64,000 nt of DNA from Spinactinospora alkalitolerans (GTDB taxonomy: Bacteria > Actinomycetota > Actinomycetes > Streptosporangiales > Streptosporangiaceae): contig NZ_JACCCC010000001.1 in assembly GCF_013408795.1 (NCBI RefSeq), forward strand, positions 3,038,001 to 3,102,000. Direction: 5' to 3'. Positions 35,384 through 43,955 of the stretch are shown here, one piece after another (positions within the stretch are counted from its first letter, which is position 1; each line of letters starts with the position of its first letter). The notes beneath the pieces were generated by a model, which saw only the letters and a program-made list of their open reading frames with translations, did no database searches and had not been told where the DNA came from. A program made the position numbers and the translations under genes.

Positions 35384-35641
35384 TCATCGGACGAAGGAGC
35401 CCATGCCCGGCTCGGTCCTGATCAGACCGGCCTCACGCAGCGCCTTCGTGGCTTTGCGGATTGTGAGTCGAGACACGCCGAACTCGGCTTCCAATGCCAC
35501 TTCGGAGAGCCGGTGCCCTGAGGGGTACTCGCCGGATTCGATCCGTCCGCGGATCACTTCCTCGACTTGCCGCCACTTCGGTCTTGTCTCGTCGAACTCG
35601 ATCACGTGCCGGACAGTACGCAGGAGCTGAACTGCAGGCAT
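35384..35641 (-). CDS. Short GntR family regulator (DNA-binding domain only)
   Basis: 85 residues, almost entirely the GntR winged helix: QVEEVIRGRIESGEYPSGHR, LSEVALEAEFGVSRLTIRKA, LREAGLIRTEPGMGSFV. There is no effector domain, a type frequent in actinomycete accessory islands. Divergent from two small genes, with an inverted repeat directly upstream. Confidence 0.85.
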   Translation of the reverse strand: MPAVQLLRTVRHVIEFDETRPKWRQVEEVIRGRIESGEYPSGHRLSEVALEAEFGVSRLTIRKATKALREAGLIRTEPGMGSFVR

Positions 35642-35643
35642 AG

Positions 35644-35669
35644 AAACAGACTTCAGTAGATATCTGTTT
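35644..35669. promoter_or_regulatory. Inverted-repeat operator upstream of the GntR gene
   Basis: AAACAGA (35644-35650) and TCTGTTT (35663-35669) are exact inverted repeats, with AGATATCT nested inside (35658-35665). It begins 3 bp from the GntR start codon, so autorepression is likely. Confidence 0.65.
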
Positions 35670-35755
35670 ACAGGTTGGGTACGCTGCCATTACAGGAGAC
35701 CCCGGCGACGGCTGCAACCGCCCCGGGGCACGGCCACCGAACACAAGGAGACCCG

Positions 35756-35947
35756 GTGACGACCACAACCCTATCCACCCCTGCCCGACGCCCGTACCTG
35801 CCCCGCCACGCCCGGCAGGCATCGATGGTCCGGCCCTACCTCCTGGCCCATGAGCAGCGCCGCCGGGCCGAGGACGCGCGCCGCACCGCCGCACGTGCCC
35901 GGCGGCTCGACGACGCCGCGGTGAGGGCGTGGTCGCGGTGGAGCTGA
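35756..35947 (+). CDS. Small basic protein of the GntR module (63 aa)
   Basis: GTG 35756 is preceded by AAGGAGACCC. The product is Arg/Ala-rich with ARRPYLPRHARQASMVRPYL, then a helical EQRRRAEDARRTAARARR. I do not recognise a named family, but proteins of this sort accompany short GntR genes in actinomycetes. It overlaps the next small gene. Confidence 0.6.
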   Translation: MTTTTLSTPARRPYLPRHARQASMVRPYLLAHEQRRRAEDARRTAARARRLDDAAVRAWSRWS

Positions 35948-36105
35948 CGCCGCAGGAACGCGATGCGCTCAAGGAGCTCCTGGACGACCTGATCGCGCTG
36001 ACCGACGATCATGAGTTCTGGCTGGGTCGAGTCCGCGAGACGTCTTTGGAGCTTCGGGAGAGGATCGCCGGGATGGTCGAGGAGACCGACGGCCGAACGC
36101 ACTGA
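35929..36105 (+). CDS. Small acidic protein of the GntR module (58 aa)
   Basis: GTG 35929 or GTG 35938 start; sequence VELTPQERDALKELLDDLIA then DDHEFWLGRVRETSLELRER, a two-helix acidic protein. Starts within the end of the preceding gene, indicating coupling. No function known. A strong terminator hairpin follows 15 bp after the stop. Confidence 0.6.
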   Translation: MVAVELTPQERDALKELLDDLIALTDDHEFWLGRVRETSLELRERIAGMVEETDGRTH

Positions 36106-36120
36106 CCGGCCGACGGATGA

Positions 36121-36161
36121 GTCCCGGACCGCCGGAAGAGCCGGTCCGGGACCCCTCTTTC
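36121..36161 (+). terminator. Rho-independent terminator after the GntR module
   Basis: Perfect 11-bp stem GTCCCGGACCG (36121-36131) with CGGTCCGGGAC (36142-36152), 10-base loop, then CCCTCTTTC. It ends the two small plus-strand genes; it also faces the converging SDR gene. Confidence 0.75.
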
Positions 36162-36918
36162 AGCCGCGCCCGATGTAGGGCATGGCGGTGGCGGTGATGG
36201 TGAGGAACTGGACGTTGGCCTCCAAGGGCAGGCCGGCCATGTAGCGCACGGCCTCGGCCGCGTGGACGGCGTCGAAGGTCGGTTCCGGGGCGAGGCCGCC
36301 GTCGGCCTGCAGGGTGCCCGCCGCGATGTTCGCGGTCAGCCCGGTGGCGGCGTTGCCGATGTCGATCTGGCCGCAGGCGATGCCGTGGCGGCGGCCCTCC
36401 AGCGAGATCGACTTGGTCAGGCCGGTGACGGCGTGCTTGGTGGCGGTGTAGCCGATGGAGCCGGGCCGGGGGGCGTGCGCCGAGACCGAGCCGTTGTTGA
36501 TGATGCGCCCGCCCTGCGGATCCTGGCCGCGCATCATCGAAAACGCCTCCCGCGCGCACAGGAACGCGCCGGTGAGGTTGACGTCGACGACGCTGCGCCA
36601 GGCCTCGTCGGTGACCTCCTCCAGCGGGGTCGGCGGCGGCATCGCGCCGGCGTTGTTGAACAGCACGTCGACGCGGCCGAAGCGGTCGGCGACCGCGGCG
36701 AACAGGGCGCGCACCGCACCGGGGTCGCCGACGTCGGTCGGCGCCACCAGCGCCCGGTGGCCGTCCCCGCCCGCCAGCCGCACGGTCTCGGCCAGCGGGT
36801 CGGCGCGCCGCCCGGCCAGCGCCACGGCGTAGCCGTCGGCGAGCAGGGCCAGGGCGGCACTGCGGCCGATCCCGCTTCCCGCGCCCGTCACCACCGCGAC
36901 GCGTTCGCGCACCGCCAT
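36160..36918 (-). CDS. SDR family oxidoreductase
   Basis: 252 residues, classical [11 protein letters not shown] (about 11-18), NNAG, catalytic Ser in [14 protein letters not shown] and YTATK. Unlike FabG, the C-terminus ends PYIGRG without an extra domain. Substrate unknown; no operon partner. Confidence 0.92.
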   Translation of the reverse strand: MAVRERVAVVTGAGSGIGRSAALALLADGYAVALAGRRADPLAETVRLAGGDGHRALVAPTDVGDPGAVRALFAAVADRFGRVDVLFNNAGAMPPPTPLEEVTDEAWRSVVDVNLTGAFLCAREAFSMMRGQDPQGGRIINNGSVSAHAPRPGSIGYTATKHAVTGLTKSISLEGRRHGIACGQIDIGNAATGLTANIAAGTLQADGGLAPEPTFDAVHAAEAVRYMAGLPLEANVQFLTITATAMPYIGRG

Positions 36919-37164
36919 TGGACACCCTCCCCTCCACGGCCGCCGGCACCGCTGGGACCGGGCGCCGCAGACGTCACCGCATGACCGGCCAGCCTATGGC
37001 ACCGCGGCGCCCCGGACCCGCCCGCCCCTCCCGGGGCGGGCCCGCGCAGGCCGGAAGTGGTCATAGCACCACTGCACCCGCGGACGCGGTGGAGCAGAAT
37101 TGGACCCGCGCACCGCGGACGCACCCGCGGGCGCGGCGGCGCGGACCACAGCGAGGGGAGCACC

Positions 37165-38427
37165 ATGGCGGCCGAGGACTACCGGGCCGGACGCCTGCGG
37201 TTACTGGGCTGGTCGCTGTCCTTCGCCGGGCTGTCGCTGGTGGGTGTCGTGCTGCTGGTGCTGATGCTGGTCGCCGGCGTGCTGACGGCGGTGTGGATCG
37301 GCCTGCCGCTGCTGCTGCTGGCCGCCACACTGGTGCGGGGGCTGGCCAACGCGCACCGCTCGATGCTGGGGCGCTGGCTGGACGAACCCATCCCCTCCCC
37401 CTACCTGCCGCGGCGCCACGACGGCGTCACCGGCCGGGTCCGCTCACTCCTCACCGACCCGGCCACCTGGCGCGACGCGGCGTGGCTGCTGTTCAACGCC
37501 ACCGTCGGCCTGACCGTGGTGCTGCTTCCGGCGGCGTTCCTGGCCAACGCCGTCAACGACTTCCTCGTGCCCTACTACTGGCGCTTCATCGGCGACGACG
37601 CCTGGTTCGGGCTGGTGCACGTCACCGACCAGACCGACACCTATTGGACCATCCCCCAGGGCTTGGCCTCGCTGCTGGTGTTCTGGCTGAGCGCGCCGCC
37701 GGCGCTGCGCGGCTACGCGCGGATGAGCCGCTGGCTGCTGGCGCCCACCGCCCGCTCCCTGCTGGCCGCGCGGGTGGCCCACCTGGCGACCTCGCGCGCC
37801 GACACCGTCGACGCCCAGGCCTCCGAGGTCCGCCGGATCGAACGCGACCTGCACGACGGCGCCCAGGCCCGGCTGGTGGCGCTGGGCATGAGCCTGGGCA
37901 TGGCCGAGGAGATGCTGGCCAGGGACCCCGAGGCGGCGCAGCGGCTGCTCACCGAGGCGCGCGAGTCCACCCGCCAGGCGCTGACCGAACTGCGCGACCT
38001 GGTGCGCGGCATCCACCCGCCGGTGCTGGTGGAGCGCGGCCTGGACGGTGCGGTGCGGGCGCTGGCGGTCACCCAGCAGATGCCCATCGCCGTCGACATC
38101 GAACTGCCCGGCCGGCTGCCCGACCCGGTGGAGTCGGCCGCCTACTTCACCGTCGCCGAGCTGCTGACCAACGCCGCCAAGCACAGCCGGGCCGAACGGG
38201 CCTGGGTGCGCATCAACTGCGGCGAGGACCGCCTGGTCATGGTGATCGGCGACGACGGCGTGGGCGGCGCCTCGGCCGAGGACGGCACCGGCCTGAAGGG
38301 GATCAGACGCAGACTCTCGGCCTTCGACGGCGCGCTGCACGTGATGAGCCCGGCGGGCGGGCCCACGATCATCACGGTGTCGCTGCCGCTGGCCGAGTCC
38401 GTGCGGGCCTCGCACCGCCCGGCGTGA
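37165..38427 (+). CDS. Sensor histidine kinase (NarL/LiaS type)
   Basis: 420 residues. Residues 1-200 hold a four-helix membrane sensor domain (GLTVVLLPAAFLANAVNDFL, an extracytoplasmic loop, FWLSAPPALRGYARM). HisKA_3 phospho-acceptor in RRIERDLHDGAQARLVALGM (about 230) and HATPase with AELLTNAAKHS and DDGVGG. Ends 128 bp before its response regulator. The signal is unknown. Confidence 0.94.
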   Translation: MAAEDYRAGRLRLLGWSLSFAGLSLVGVVLLVLMLVAGVLTAVWIGLPLLLLAATLVRGLANAHRSMLGRWLDEPIPSPYLPRRHDGVTGRVRSLLTDPATWRDAAWLLFNATVGLTVVLLPAAFLANAVNDFLVPYYWRFIGDDAWFGLVHVTDQTDTYWTIPQGLASLLVFWLSAPPALRGYARMSRWLLAPTARSLLAARVAHLATSRADTVDAQASEVRRIERDLHDGAQARLVALGMSLGMAEEMLARDPEAAQRLLTEARESTRQALTELRDLVRGIHPPVLVERGLDGAVRALAVTQQMPIAVDIELPGRLPDPVESAAYFTVAELLTNAAKHSRAERAWVRINCGEDRLVMVIGDDGVGGASAEDGTGLKGIRRRLSAFDGALHVMSPAGGPTIITVSLPLAESVRASHRPA

Positions 38428-38555
38428 CGAGGGTGCGGCGTGCGCCGCCGGCCGGGGGCCGGCGCGGGCGCGCAGGGGTTTACGATGACGGCGGGCGCGG
38501 CCGACCGCACGGGCGGCTCCGCGGTCCGCACGAACCTTGAGTGGAGCTGGCTGCT

Positions 38556-39209
38556 GTGCGCGTTGTCATCGCCGAGGACCTCGCCCTGCTGCGCGACGGG
38601 CTGATCCGGCTGCTGCAGGCCAACGGCTGCGAGGTGGTGGCCGCGGTGGAGACGGGCCCGCAACTGCACCAGGCGCTGCTGGAGCACCGCCCCGACGTGG
38701 CGGTGGTCGATGTCCGGCTGCCGCCGACCTTCACCGACGAGGGCCTGCAGGCGGCCATCGCGGCGCGGGCGCAGGTGCCGGGGCTGCCGGTGCTGGTGCT
38801 GTCCCAGCACGTCGAGCAGCTCTATGCCCGCGAGCTGCTCTCAGGCGGGGAGGGCGCGGTGGGCTACCTGCTCAAGGACCGGGTCTTCGACGTGGGCCAG
38901 TTCGTGGAGGCGGTGCGGCGGGTGGCCTCCGGCGGCACCGCCATGGACCCGGAGGTCATCTCCCAGCTGCTGGCCAAGCACACCGACGCCGGCCCGCTGG
39001 CCACGCTGACCGCCAGGGAGCGCGAGGTCCTGGGCGAGATGGCCGAGGGCCGCTCCAACTCCGCGATCGCCGGCCGGCTCTTCGTCACCGAGAAAGCGGT
39101 CAGCAAGCACATCAACAACATCTTCACCAAGCTGGACCTGCCGCCCTCGGCCGACGACAGCCGCAGGGTGCTGGCGGTGCTGGCCTACCTCAACGGGGGA
39201 AACGGCTGA
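38556..39209 (+). CDS. LuxR-type response regulator
   Basis: 217 residues. Receiver domain with VVIAEDLALLRDG and phospho-acceptor Asp in VAVVDVRLPP; HTH_LuxR with LTAREREVLGEMAEGRSN and VTEKAVSKHINNIFTKL. Cognate of the kinase just upstream. GTG 38556 is chosen for GGAG spacing; GTG 38541 would add five residues. Confidence 0.93.
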   Translation: MRVVIAEDLALLRDGLIRLLQANGCEVVAAVETGPQLHQALLEHRPDVAVVDVRLPPTFTDEGLQAAIAARAQVPGLPVLVLSQHVEQLYARELLSGGEGAVGYLLKDRVFDVGQFVEAVRRVASGGTAMDPEVISQLLAKHTDAGPLATLTAREREVLGEMAEGRSNSAIAGRLFVTEKAVSKHINNIFTKLDLPPSADDSRRVLAVLAYLNGGNG

Positions 39210-39369
39210 GCCGCCCCACCGGGTCTTCCGTTCCCGCAAAACCCGCCGAAGAGGTGGGAGCGGTGCCGGCGCGGGGACGGTCCGCGCCGGCACCAGGTGG
39301 TGCCCCCTCGCGCCGCGCGCCCGGCGCGGGCCGGCTGCGCAGAGGGGACGGGGGAACGCTCTCCAGGTG

Positions 39370-39915
39370 TCAGCGGGGCCGCTCCGGCGGCACCTGCGGC
39401 ACCTGTCCCGGCTGCTGCGGGGGCGCACCCAGCGGCGCCCCCTCGCCGCCGGGCCCGGTGGGGTCCTGGGGGACTTCGCCGCGGTAGCCGCCGGTGGCCG
39501 CGCCGCGGGACTCGACGAAGCGCGCGAAGCGCTGCATGTCGCCCTTGGCGCGCTGCTTGACGAGGCCGAGCTTGTCGCCGAGCTGCTCGACCACGCCTTC
39601 GGGGACGGCGTTGAGCTGCAGGGTGACCCGGGCGCGCTCGGGCTCGATCTTGTGGAAGGTGACGACGCCGGCGTGGGTGGCGCCGTCGGTGCTGCGCCAG
39701 GCGATGCGCTCATCGGCGATCTGCTCGGTGACGACGGCGTCGAACTCGCGGCGCCGCCCGCCGATGTCGATGACCCAGGAGGTGTGGGTGTCGTCCCTCT
39801 GGTGGACCCGGGAGACCCCCTCCATGAACTCCGGGAACCTCTCGAACTGGGTCCACTGGTCATAGGCCGTGCGCACCGGCACGTTGACCTCGACGGTTTC
39901 GATGACCTCGGACAC
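39370..39915 (-). CDS. SRPBCC/START-domain (polyketide cyclase-like) protein
   Basis: 181 residues from GTG 39915: SEVIETVEVNVPVRTAYDQW, then FERFPEFMEGVSRV and the Trp-rich barrel (RIAWRSTDGATHAGVV). This is the small SRPBCC type seen in actinomycete membrane- or gas-vesicle-linked genes; ligand unknown. Its C-terminal 35 residues are Pro/Gly-rich. A 75-bp tandem duplication gives a second, in-frame start at GTG 39990 which would make a 206-residue form. Confidence 0.87.
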   Translation of the reverse strand: MSEVIETVEVNVPVRTAYDQWTQFERFPEFMEGVSRVHQRDDTHTSWVIDIGGRRREFDAVVTEQIADERIAWRSTDGATHAGVVTFHKIEPERARVTLQLNAVPEGVVEQLGDKLGLVKQRAKGDMQRFARFVESRGAATGGYRGEVPQDPTGPGGEGAPLGAPPQQPGQVPQVPPERPR

Positions 39916-40005
39916 GGTTGTCCCTTCCCTCTGGTCATAGGCCGTGCGCACCGGCACGTTGACCTCGACGGTTTCGATGACCTCGGACACGGTTGTCCCT
40001 TCCCT
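39856..40005. repeat. Two tandem 75-bp copies covering an RBS and gene start
   Basis: 39856-39930 and 39931-40005 are identical over 75 bp. Each contains the ribosome-binding site, GTG start and first 20 codons of the START-domain gene. The length is 25 codons, so both starts are in the same frame. Confidence 0.95.
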
Positions 40006-40157
40006 CTTTCGGCGCCGCGCGTCCGCCGCGTCGCCACCGGTACGGGACCCGGTGCGATGAGCGGGCCTGCGGCCCTGCCCGGGCGGCGGTGCGCGTCTGG
40101 GCTCACCGCTACCCGGGCAGGGCCGCGGTTAACGAAGCCGCACCACGGATTCGCGGC

Positions 40158-42104
40158 TCACCGCTGCTGACCTGCACCGCGGCCCTGATAAAGGGCTTCG
40201 ATCTCCTCGGCGAAGGCGCGCAGGATCGCATCGCGGCGCAGCCGGCCCGAGGGCAGCAGCAGCCCGCTGCGGGGAGAGAACTCCTCGCCCAGGATGTGGA
40301 AGGCGCGCACCGCGGCCTCGGCCGGCGCGGCGGCGTTGGCCTGCTCCACGGCGCGCTGGATCTCCCAGCCCAGCTGGGGGTCCGCGGCGATCTCGGTGAG
40401 CGGGGTGGACAGCGGCCTGCTGTTGACCAGCCGCCAGTACTCCAACTGGTCGCGTTTGAGGGTGATCAGCGCGGTGGCGTAGGGGCGCCCCTGCGCCATC
40501 ACCAGCACCTGGCTGATCAGCGGATGCTCGCCCAGCCTCGTCTCCAGTCCGGCGCACGCGGCATCGATGCCGCCCTCGACGGGCGCGGGCCCGGCCGGAG
40601 GCGCGGCCGGGGCGGCGGGCTGGGGGCCCGGCGCCTGCGCCGCGGCCGGTGCGGGCGCCGGGCCCCTCCCGGCCTCACCCGCCCCGGGGCCGGGGCCGGC
40701 GTCGACTTCGGGCCGCGGCCGCGGACGCGAGGGCCGCTCGTCGACGACGAGGTAGCCCTCGGAGTCCAGGCGCCCGAACACCCCGGTGGCCAGCCATCCG
40801 TCGCGCCCCGGGCCCGCCCCGGCCGCCCGGCCGTGGTGGCCGGCGAACACGGTCGCGCCGCGCACCAGCACCTCGGCCTCGCGGGAGAGCCGCACCTCCA
40901 CGCCCGGCACCGGCCGGCCGACGGTGCCCACCCGCACCTCGCCTGGGGCGTTGAGCACGAACGCGCCGGTGGTCTGGACGGTGCCGAACCCCTGCAGCAC
41001 CGGCAGCCCGGCGCCGCCGTAGAAGTGGGTCAGGCGCGCCGGCAGCTGCCCGCCGCCGACCACGATGAAGCGGACCCGCCCGCCCAGCGCCTCCTTGATC
41101 CGGGAGTACATCCACTCGTACATCACCCGCGACACCCGGCGCCAGGCGCCGCGGCGCCCGCTCTTGTCGAAGTCCACGGCGAGTTCGGTGGCGGCGTTGA
41201 AGGCGTTGAGGTTGTCCCAGCCCGACTCCTTGGCCTTGGCCTTCTCCACGGCATAGACCTGTTCGAGCAGGCGGGGCAGGGCCAGCAGCACAGTGGGGCG
41301 AAACATCCGCACCTCGCGCCGCACCTGCGCCCCTCGCTCACAGAAGCCCACGCGCACGCGCGCCATGACGCAGCCCACCAGCGCGCTGTGGCCGAACACA
41401 TCGGCCAGCGGCAGGTGCATCAGCGTGCTGGCCTGCTCGCCGCCGGCCAGCAGCGGACTCAGGCGCTGGATGAGGCTTTCGGCGCCGGCGAGGAAGTTGC
41501 CGTGGGTCAAGACGCTGCCGGGCGCGTCGGGCGCGGTGGTGACGGGGTAGCTGATGGCGGCGGGGTCGGCGCGGGTGGTCTCGTCGCGGCGCAGCCGCAC
41601 CGCCGAGCCGTCGATGTAGGCGCCGGGTTTGGTGACGGCCTCCAGACCCGAGTCGTCGGCCAGCCGCCAGGTGCGGCCCAGGTCGAGCAGTTCGTGCTGG
41701 ATCTCGGCGATGGCCGCGGCGTGGCGGTCGCTCTCGACGACGGCGGCGGCGGGCCGGCAGTCGCGCAGGATGTGGTGCAGCCGGCGGCGCGAGCACGCCG
41801 GATGCACGGGCACCACGACGCCGCGCACCGCCCAGATCGCGAAGTTGACCAGGGTCCACTCATAGCCGGTGGCGCAGCCCAGCACGACGCGGTCGCCGGC
41901 GCCGACACCGGCGGCGATGAGGCCCTTGGCCACGGCGGTGACGTCGCGCAGGAACTCGGTGGCGTTGACGTGGTGCCACTGGCCGTCGGCCTTGCGGCTG
42001 AACAGGGGGGCCTGGGGCGCCTCGTGGGCGTTGTGGTAGACGAGTTCACCCAGCCCGCTGAGCTGGGGGGCCCGGGAAACGGGGGTGGACCGGGACTGGG
42101 GCAT
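40158..42104 (-). CDS. Long-chain acyl-CoA ligase homologue lacking catalytic motifs
   Basis: 648 residues, closest to FadD15-like ligases (ELVYHNAHEAPQAPLFSRKA, HACSRRRLHHILRDC, LVGCVMARVRVGFCERG). The phosphate loop, normally YTSGTTGxPKG, is YPVTTAPDAPG while the adjacent VLTHGNF is kept. GYGLTET is GFGTVQT, TGD is TGV in WLATGVFG, the hinge GRKKELIVT segment is replaced by about 60 Pro/Ala/Gly-rich residues, and the final catalytic Lys region is PSGRLRR. Substrate-domain regions and C-terminal HPLISQVLVM remain normal. The frame is open throughout, so it looks like a retained pseudoenzyme, not a decaying gene. Confidence 0.88.
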   Translation of the reverse strand: MPQSRSTPVSRAPQLSGLGELVYHNAHEAPQAPLFSRKADGQWHHVNATEFLRDVTAVAKGLIAAGVGAGDRVVLGCATGYEWTLVNFAIWAVRGVVVPVHPACSRRRLHHILRDCRPAAAVVESDRHAAAIAEIQHELLDLGRTWRLADDSGLEAVTKPGAYIDGSAVRLRRDETTRADPAAISYPVTTAPDAPGSVLTHGNFLAGAESLIQRLSPLLAGGEQASTLMHLPLADVFGHSALVGCVMARVRVGFCERGAQVRREVRMFRPTVLLALPRLLEQVYAVEKAKAKESGWDNLNAFNAATELAVDFDKSGRRGAWRRVSRVMYEWMYSRIKEALGGRVRFIVVGGGQLPARLTHFYGGAGLPVLQGFGTVQTTGAFVLNAPGEVRVGTVGRPVPGVEVRLSREAEVLVRGATVFAGHHGRAAGAGPGRDGWLATGVFGRLDSEGYLVVDERPSRPRPRPEVDAGPGPGAGEAGRGPAPAPAAAQAPGPQPAAPAAPPAGPAPVEGGIDAACAGLETRLGEHPLISQVLVMAQGRPYATALITLKRDQLEYWRLVNSRPLSTPLTEIAADPQLGWEIQRAVEQANAAAPAEAAVRAFHILGEEFSPRSGLLLPSGRLRRDAILRAFAEEIEALYQGRGAGQQR

Positions 42105-42284
42105 GCCCTGACTTCTCCTCCGCGCAGTAGGGGCCAGCAGCGCAGGCGCCGATCACGGTCCCCTCACACATCACCTGGATGTGCCCTACTGTGCACGCTG
42201 CTGTCACCGTTGGGCAACCGGGGGGCCGGCTGCGGTCGCCGCCTCAGACGGGCCGGGCGCCCTGCCGGTTCCCGGCCGCGCCCG

Positions 42285-42314
42285 GCCCGCACGGCGCTAC
42301 AGCGCCGTGCGGGC
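42285..42314 (-). terminator. GC-rich hairpin at the end of the first exporter gene
   Basis: Arms GCCCGCACGGCGCT (42285-42298) and AGCGCCGTGCGGGC (42301-42314) are perfectly complementary and span the stop codon of the exporter. No T-run follows, so termination is possible but less sure. Confidence 0.45.
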
Positions 42315-43571
42315 GTGCCCGCGGGCCGCGGTCCAGGCGAAGACCAGCGCGGCCGCCACGCCGGTGGCCAGCATCACCGCGGTCATGCTGGCCAGGCTGG
42401 CCTCGCCGGTGGCGGTCAGCCCGGCGGTGGCGGCCAGCCCGCCGCCGAGCGCGAACTGCAGGGTGCCCAGCAGGGCCGAGGCGGTCCCGGCGACCTCGGC
42501 GGGCTGGCTGGAGATGGCCAGCGTGGTGGCGTTAGGCGAGATGAACCCGGTGCAGAACATCATCACGAACAGCACGGCGGTGACCGAGACCAGGTTCGCC
42601 TGCCCGCTCATGGCCAGGGCGGCCAGGGCCGCCACGGCGGCGACGCTGCCCGCCAGCCCGGCCAGCAGCCGCCGGGAGGTGTGCATCCGGGTGATGAGGG
42701 CCGCGTTGACCTGGGTGCCCAGCACCATGCCCAGCGTGTTGACGCCGAAGATCAGGCTGAACTGCTGGGCGGAGCCGCCGAACTCGTTCTGGGAGATGAA
42801 GGAGAACGCCGAGATGTAGGTGAAGGTCATGGCGAAGCTCAGCCCCAGGGTCAGGGTCGGGCCGAGGAAACGGGGGTCGCGCAGCAGGCGGGCGAACGTG
42901 CGCGCCATGGCCGCGGCCTGCAGGGGGCTGCGCTGGTGCGCCGGCAGGGTCTCGGGCAGGCAGAACAGCACCAGGGCGAAGCTGAGCAGGCCCGCGGCGC
43001 CCAGCACCGCGAAGATGAGCTGCCAGGGACCCAGCAGCAGCAGCTGGCCGCCCAGGATCGGCCCCAGCATCGGCGCCAGCCCGACGATCAGGATCAGCCG
43101 GGAGAAGAACTTGGCGGCGGCGTCGCCTTCGAAGGTGTCGCGCACCACCGCCCGGGAGATCACGGCGCCGGCCGCGCCGGCCAGGCCCTGGACGAACCGG
43201 ATGGCGATGAGGGCCGGGGCCGAGGGCGCCACCACGCACAGCAGCGAGGCGACGGTGAACACGGCCACGCCGATCAGCAGCGGCCGCCTGCGGCCCCACA
43301 CATCGCTCATCGGGCCGATCACCATCTGGCCCAGCGCCATGCCCACCATGACGGCGGTCAGCGTCAACTGGATCTGGGAGGCCGGGGCGTCGAGCTCGGC
43401 GGCGATCTGGGGGAAGGCGGGCAGGTAGAGGTCGGTGGCCAGCGGCCCCGTCGCGGTGAGGATCCCCAGGACGAAGACCAGCAGCGCCACGAAGCGCCGC
43501 CTGCGGGGGGCGGGGGCCGGGGCCGAGGCCGGGGAGCGCTGCACTGCGGGACGTACGGCGGTGTGCGTCAT
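42297..43571 (-). CDS. Bcr/CflA-type multidrug MFS exporter (copy 1)
   Basis: 424 residues, 12 helices. Bcr/CflA pattern: LTATGPLATDLYLPAFPQIA, VIGPMSDVWGRRRPLLIGV (motif A), RAVVRDTFEG and GPILGGQLLLLGPW. About 70-75% identical by eye to the adjacent copy at 43956-45218. Such pumps export sulfonamides, bicyclomycin or other small drugs. ATG 43571 follows CTGGAGAGTCG. Confidence 0.92.
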   Translation of the reverse strand: MTHTAVRPAVQRSPASAPAPAPRRRRFVALLVFVLGILTATGPLATDLYLPAFPQIAAELDAPASQIQLTLTAVMVGMALGQMVIGPMSDVWGRRRPLLIGVAVFTVASLLCVVAPSAPALIAIRFVQGLAGAAGAVISRAVVRDTFEGDAAAKFFSRLILIVGLAPMLGPILGGQLLLLGPWQLIFAVLGAAGLLSFALVLFCLPETLPAHQRSPLQAAAMARTFARLLRDPRFLGPTLTLGLSFAMTFTYISAFSFISQNEFGGSAQQFSLIFGVNTLGMVLGTQVNAALITRMHTSRRLLAGLAGSVAAVAALAALAMSGQANLVSVTAVLFVMMFCTGFISPNATTLAISSQPAEVAGTASALLGTLQFALGGGLAATAGLTATGEASLASMTAVMLATGVAAALVFAWTAARGHARTAL

Positions 43572-43955
43572 CGACTCTCCAGAACACACTCAAATGATGA
43601 CGAAAAGGGCATAGAGGCATGCGTCAAGGCATGACAAGGATCCGGAGAAACCCGGAGACGGAGTATGCGGGGGAAGAAGAACGCGCCCCGCGACTCCGGG
43701 ACACCCTGCCTGCAACACCGCACCCCGGGCACCTAGTCCCGGCCCGGCCGCCTTCCCGACGTGATGTGCACTACGGCCGCCCCGGCCCCGATCACACCCC
43801 CGAACCACACCCCGCCCCACCCGCCCGCGGCCCCCGCTGCGCACCCGGCACCGCCCCCTCCCCGGGCAGCGGCGGCCCCGGACACACCAGGAAAAAGACC
43901 GGGGCCGGCGCGCACCGCGCCGGCCCCGAAAAAGACAACGGGAAGCAGGTGAAGG
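43572..43955. other. 384-bp gap between the two exporter genes
   Basis: Holds the promoter of copy 1 and the terminator of copy 2 (43890-43928). It also contains CGTGATGTGCACTAC (43760-43774), 189 bp upstream of the copy 1 start; a near-identical motif is 189 bp upstream of copy 2. No gene is visible. Confidence 0.6.
43890..43928 (-). terminator. Strong terminator of exporter copy 2
   Basis: Perfect 12-bp stem, GGGGCCGGCGCG (43901-43912) with CGCGCCGGCCCC (43916-43927), loop CAC. On the minus strand it is followed by GGTCTTTTTCC. It lies 28 bp after the exporter stop codon. Confidence 0.85.

Noticed and set aside
40158-43634. Long plus-strand frame of 1.2 kb-plus opposite the ligase and exporter
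   Set aside because: Low-complexity Gly/Gln/Arg sequence antisense to well-supported genes.
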